Positions 6,244 to 8,460 of a stretch of DNA of 8,460 nucleotides are shown here, piece after piece. Each line of letters starts with the position of its first letter. Positions within the stretch are counted from its first letter, which is position 1. Location: contig CADCPJ010000061.1 in assembly GCA_902803245.1 (NCBI GenBank), positions 1-8,460 on the forward strand, read 5' to 3'. A program made the position numbers and the translations under genes. The stretch comes from an uncultured Lachnospiraceae bacterium. GTDB taxonomy: Bacteria > Bacillota > Clostridia > Lachnospirales > Lachnospiraceae. A model generated the notes under the pieces. That model saw nothing but the letters and a program-made list of their open reading frames with translations, made no database searches and was not told where the DNA came from.

Positions 6244-6272
6244 GTGACAAAGGGGACAGTCCCCATTGTCAT
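6244..6272. repeat. 29-bp palindrome, copy C in the dhaK leader
   Basis: Same element as copies A and B: GTGACA left arm, GGGGAC-A-GTCCCC core, ATTGTCAT right arm, with two mismatched positions between arms. It is in direct orientation with copy B (both preceded by AAACGTGACA or AACGTGACA on the plus strand and followed by CTTTT). On the minus strand it is followed by GTTTTAG and then the dhaK ribosome binding site. It could form a leader hairpin or weak terminator ahead of dhaK. With copy B it brackets dhaK exactly. Confidence 0.88.
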
Positions 6273-6318
6273 CTTTTCCGTGATTGTTGCACTTGACTAA
6301 CAGGGGCTTTCCCCCATT

Positions 6319-6410
6319 ACATGCTTTTGTGAGACATCTCCGCTGCCTTTCGCACGGCATCAATATCACCTTTCGTATGACACCATGGCTGACTTTCGCG
6401 CGGCATCATC
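6319..6410. repeat. Degenerate 23-bp tandem repeat downstream of the RbsC-type permease gene
   Basis: Four consecutive 23-bp units at 6319, 6342, 6365 and 6388 share the pattern CTTTYGYRHGRCAYC (units read CTTTTGTGAGACATC, CTTTCGCACGGCATC, CTTTCGTATGACACC, CTTTCGCGCGGCATC). The units at 6342 and 6388 agree at 18 of their first 20 positions. The array sits in the 239-nt gap between the permease stop and dhaK, which shows no good open frame. The rest of the gap (6411-6461, and 6273-6318 apart from a short GGGG/CCCC inverted repeat) holds nothing recognisable. Confidence 0.7.
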
Positions 6411-6461
6411 GCGCGTCTCCACCGCCGCCTCTTTTGCGGAATCCGGGCTTCACGGCTTCCC

Positions 6462-7496
6462 TCATGCGGCAGCTTCCTTCTCCGCCTTCTTCTTCTTTCT
6501 GCTCTCCGACAGCTTGTCGCCGTAGTGGTTTAAGATCATGTCCCCGACAAGGACCGCGCCCCAAACGAATGTCTGGAAATAGCTGTCCACGCGGAGAATG
6601 CCGAACCCGCTGGACAGGAACTGAATCGTGAGCACCGCCATCACGACGCCCGTGATCTTGCCGAAGCCGCCGGAGGGGTTGATCCCGCCGAGGATCGCGA
6701 CGATGAGGCAGCGGAGCACATACGACGAGCCGTAGGACGCCTTCGCGGAGTTCGTCCCGGACGCGATGATGATGCCGGCGACCGCGGACAGGATGCCTCC
6801 GAAGACGTGCGTCTTCATGATGACGATCTCATTTTTGATTCCGGAAAAGCGCGCCGCCGTCGGATTCGTCCCGACGAGATAGAGTTCCATGCCGTACTGC
6901 TTCTTCTGCAGAAGAATCGTAAAAATGATGACGACGATGACGAAGACGATAAGCGACATCGGGATGACGCCGAAGATGTAGGCGCCTCCGAAAAACGTAA
7001 ACTCGGAAGGAGTCCCGAACACGGCCGCCCCTTTCGTCACGCCGACGCCGAGTCCGATGAAGATCTCCTGCGTGCCGAGAGTCGCCAGCATGGCCGGGAT
7101 TCCGACGTATGCGATCAGGAAGCCGTTCAAAAGGCCGCATATTGCGCCGACGGCCATGGCAATCACAAGGCCTATGATGATGGCCGGCCACATCCCGATC
7201 TTCTCCTGTGCCCAGATGATGAACTGGCAGCAGAAAATCCCGCTTAAGTTCGCGATGCCGACGACGGAGAGATTGATGCCTCCGAGCAGCATGGCGAGTG
7301 AGACGGCGATTGCGAGGATGCCGACCTCGGGGAAGGTCCTGGCCATGGACTGAAAGTTGGACACAGAGAAAAACTTGCTCCCGTTGGCGGCGCTCATGAT
7401 CACAAATGCCGCCACCATGATGAAGAAGAGCCTGACCATCTGGGCGTCCTCGGTGACGTCCCTGAGATATCGTTTCAAACCGTTTTCCTTGTTCAT
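6462..7496 (-). CDS. RbsC-type ABC sugar transporter permease
   Basis: The 344-residue integral membrane protein belongs to the branched-chain/ribose permease family (RbsC, XylH, LsrC/D type). Hydrophobic segments fall at about 21-37, 57-71, 79-95, 104-120, 121-140, 172-196, 230-246, 259-271, 281-296 and 307-322. Family landmarks are GGINLSV (72-78), GLLNGFLI (121-128), the cytoplasmic LVGTNPTAARFSGI (207-220, ATPase-contact loop) and ILGGINPSGGFGKITG (268-283). The C-terminus is a charged KKKKAEKEAAA tail. Start 7496 has AAGGAGG upstream, 15 nt after the previous permease gene's stop, so the two are surely co-transcribed. Two different permeases imply a heterodimeric channel. The ATP-binding and periplasmic-type binding proteins are expected beyond the right edge. 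The ligand is probably a pentose, tetritol or similar, inferred from the downstream kinases. Confidence 0.95.
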   Translation of the reverse strand: MNKENGLKRYLRDVTEDAQMVRLFFIMVAAFVIMSAANGSKFFSVSNFQSMARTFPEVGILAIAVSLAMLLGGINLSVVGIANLSGIFCCQFIIWAQEKIGMWPAIIIGLVIAMAVGAICGLLNGFLIAYVGIPAMLATLGTQEIFIGLGVGVTKGAAVFGTPSEFTFFGGAYIFGVIPMSLIVFVIVVIIFTILLQKKQYGMELYLVGTNPTAARFSGIKNEIVIMKTHVFGGILSAVAGIIIASGTNSAKASYGSSYVLRCLIVAILGGINPSGGFGKITGVVMAVLTIQFLSSGFGILRVDSYFQTFVWGAVLVGDMILNHYGDKLSESRKKKKAEKEAAA

Positions 7497-7511
7497 CTCC
7501 TGCCTCCTTCC

Positions 7512-8460
7512 TCACTCTTCCAGGATCTTCGCGATCTTCCGGCTGCTCTTTAACTCCTTGTAAGCCGACAGGGCTGTTCCGCCTACGATGACGATTCCTA
7601 CGATCATCTGCTGCCAGCTGGAGTCCACGCCCACTAAGGTGAGGGAGCTCCTCGCCACGGTGATGAGGATGAGGCCGAGGGTCGTCCCGAAGACCGTTCC
7701 CTTGCCGCCCGCGATGTTGGTGCCGCCGAGGACGACGGCCGCGATGCAGAGCATCTCGGATCCCATGAGGTCGGTCGGCATGCAGATCCTGGCCTGCATG
7801 GTGTGGCAGATCCCGGCGAGTCCGGCCGCCGCTCCGATAAATGTGTAGACGAAGATCAGGATTCCGTTCACGTTAAACCCCGCCCGCTCCGCAGAGGTCC
7901 GGTTGCCGCCGATGGCGTATATGCCGCGCCCGAGCATCGTGTACTTCAGCATGAAGAATACGATGAGCGCGACCGCCACGAGGAACAGGAAGGTCCAGGT
8001 GCAGGTGGTCGTGACGGCTCCCGACGTTCCGCTGATCATAACCGCCTTGCCGAAATTCTCCATCGGCTTGCAGAGCCGGTTGACAGGCTTGCTGCCAACC
8101 AGCGTGATGAGCAGCCCGTAGTAGAGGGAAGACGTGCCGAGGGTCACGATGAAGGCCGGCAGCGAGAACTTCGTGATGATGAGGCCGTTCAAGAGACCGA
8201 GCACGGTGCCGATCGCGACCGCCATGAGGATCGGAAGGATCACGGGCCCTTCGTACTTGATGTTCTCCATGATCTTGCTGGTCGTGAACATCCCGCAGAC
8301 CGCGATGGCCGGGAAGGACACGTCGATGCCTCCCGCGATGATGCCCGGCATCAGGGCAAATGTCATGATTCCCATGACGATGCTGTTCTTCATCAGCGAG
8401 ACGACGTTTCCGGTGGTGAAGAAGACCGGGTTCGCGATGCCGATGATGAGGCACAGGATC
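7512..8460 (-). CDS. RbsC-type ABC sugar transporter permease (5' end cut by window edge)
   Basis: The reading frame is open from the right edge to TGA at 7514-7512. The in-window part is 315 residues. The frame continues upstream of the internal ATG at 8393 with ILCLIIGIANPVFFTTGNVV, the typical first membrane segment and post-TM1 loop of RbsC-like permeases, so ATG 8393 is not the start and about 20-35 N-terminal residues are missing. Landmarks: AGGIDVSFP (family GGIDLSVG), GLLNGLIITKFSLPAFIVTLGTS, the loop IGGNRTSAERAGFNV, and VLGGTNIAGGKGTVFGT. Multiple hydrophobic segments cover the whole length. It differs from its neighbour at these motifs, so the pair is a diverged heterodimer, not a recent duplication. 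It should import the same substrate as the downstream permease. Confidence 0.94.
   Translation of the reverse strand, partial: ILCLIIGIANPVFFTTGNVVSLMKNSIVMGIMTFALMPGIIAGGIDVSFPAIAVCGMFTTSKIMENIKYEGPVILPILMAVAIGTVLGLLNGLIITKFSLPAFIVTLGTSSLYYGLLITLVGSKPVNRLCKPMENFGKAVMISGTSGAVTTTCTWTFLFLVAVALIVFFMLKYTMLGRGIYAIGGNRTSAERAGFNVNGILIFVYTFIGAAAGLAGICHTMQARICMPTDLMGSEMLCIAAVVLGGTNIAGGKGTVFGTTLGLILITVARSSLTLVGVDSSWQQMIVGIVIVGGTALSAYKELKSSRKIAKILEE

Noticed and set aside
6296..6318. Short GGGG/CCCC inverted repeat as a rho-independent terminator
   Set aside because: The stem is only about four pairs and there is no T-tract after it on either strand.
7512..8393. Complete 293-residue permease starting at ATG 8393
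   Set aside because: The frame continues upstream into a typical first membrane segment and TTGNVV loop, so the internal ATG is not the true start and the gene is truncated by the window edge.

Overview
The window is one long co-directional block on the minus strand: eight protein genes, the first and last cut by the window edges. It reads as a sugar-uptake and sugar-phosphate catabolism cluster. The DNA is GC-rich, starts are preceded by strong AGGAGG-type ribosome binding sites, genes are closely spaced, and the families (RbsC-like permeases, split DhaK/DhaL, BtpA, FGGY kinase, UlaE-like epimerase) are typical of such clusters in Clostridia. A GC-rich, probably gut-associated member of the Clostridia is therefore the best guess, but the sequence has no rRNA or other marker to prove it.

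In transcription order (high to low coordinates): an RbsC-type ABC permease entering from the right edge (8460-7512), a second RbsC-type permease (7496-6462), a dihydroxyacetone-kinase-type DhaK subunit (6222-5215), its partner DhaL (5122-4490), a BtpA/SgcQ-family TIM-barrel protein (4463-3639), an FGGY carbohydrate kinase (3491-1956), a UlaE/SgbU-like sugar-phosphate 3-epimerase (1769-933), and an M29-family aminopeptidase-like protein running off the left edge (834-1). No opposite-strand gene is convincing.

The two permeases would form the membrane channel of a high-affinity sugar or polyol importer; its ATPase and binding protein should lie beyond the right edge. Two unrelated kinases (DhaK+DhaL and FGGY) plus an epimerase imply phosphorylation and stereochemical rearrangement of one or more ketoses or polyols. 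The lack of a DhaM phosphocarrier in the window suggests an ATP-dependent DhaKL acting on something other than PTS-coupled dihydroxyacetone. Tetruloses, apulose or pentuloses are candidates. The substrate cannot be read from the sequence.

The second theme is repeats. All five intergenic gaps longer than about 90 nt carry a repeat, and the two short gaps (15 and 26 nt) carry none. Three copies of a 29-bp palindrome with a GGGGAC-W-GTCCCC core lie at 899-927, 5180-5208 and 6244-6272, and two of them bracket dhaK. There are also a 37-bp tandem array (1818-1935, with a degraded continuation into the kinase gene end), a roughly 59-bp duplication that includes the btpA stop codon (3549-3666), and a degenerate 23-bp tandem array (6319-6410). 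No tRNA, rRNA, CRISPR array, transposase or riboswitch was recognised. No stretch over 300 bases lacks a gene.
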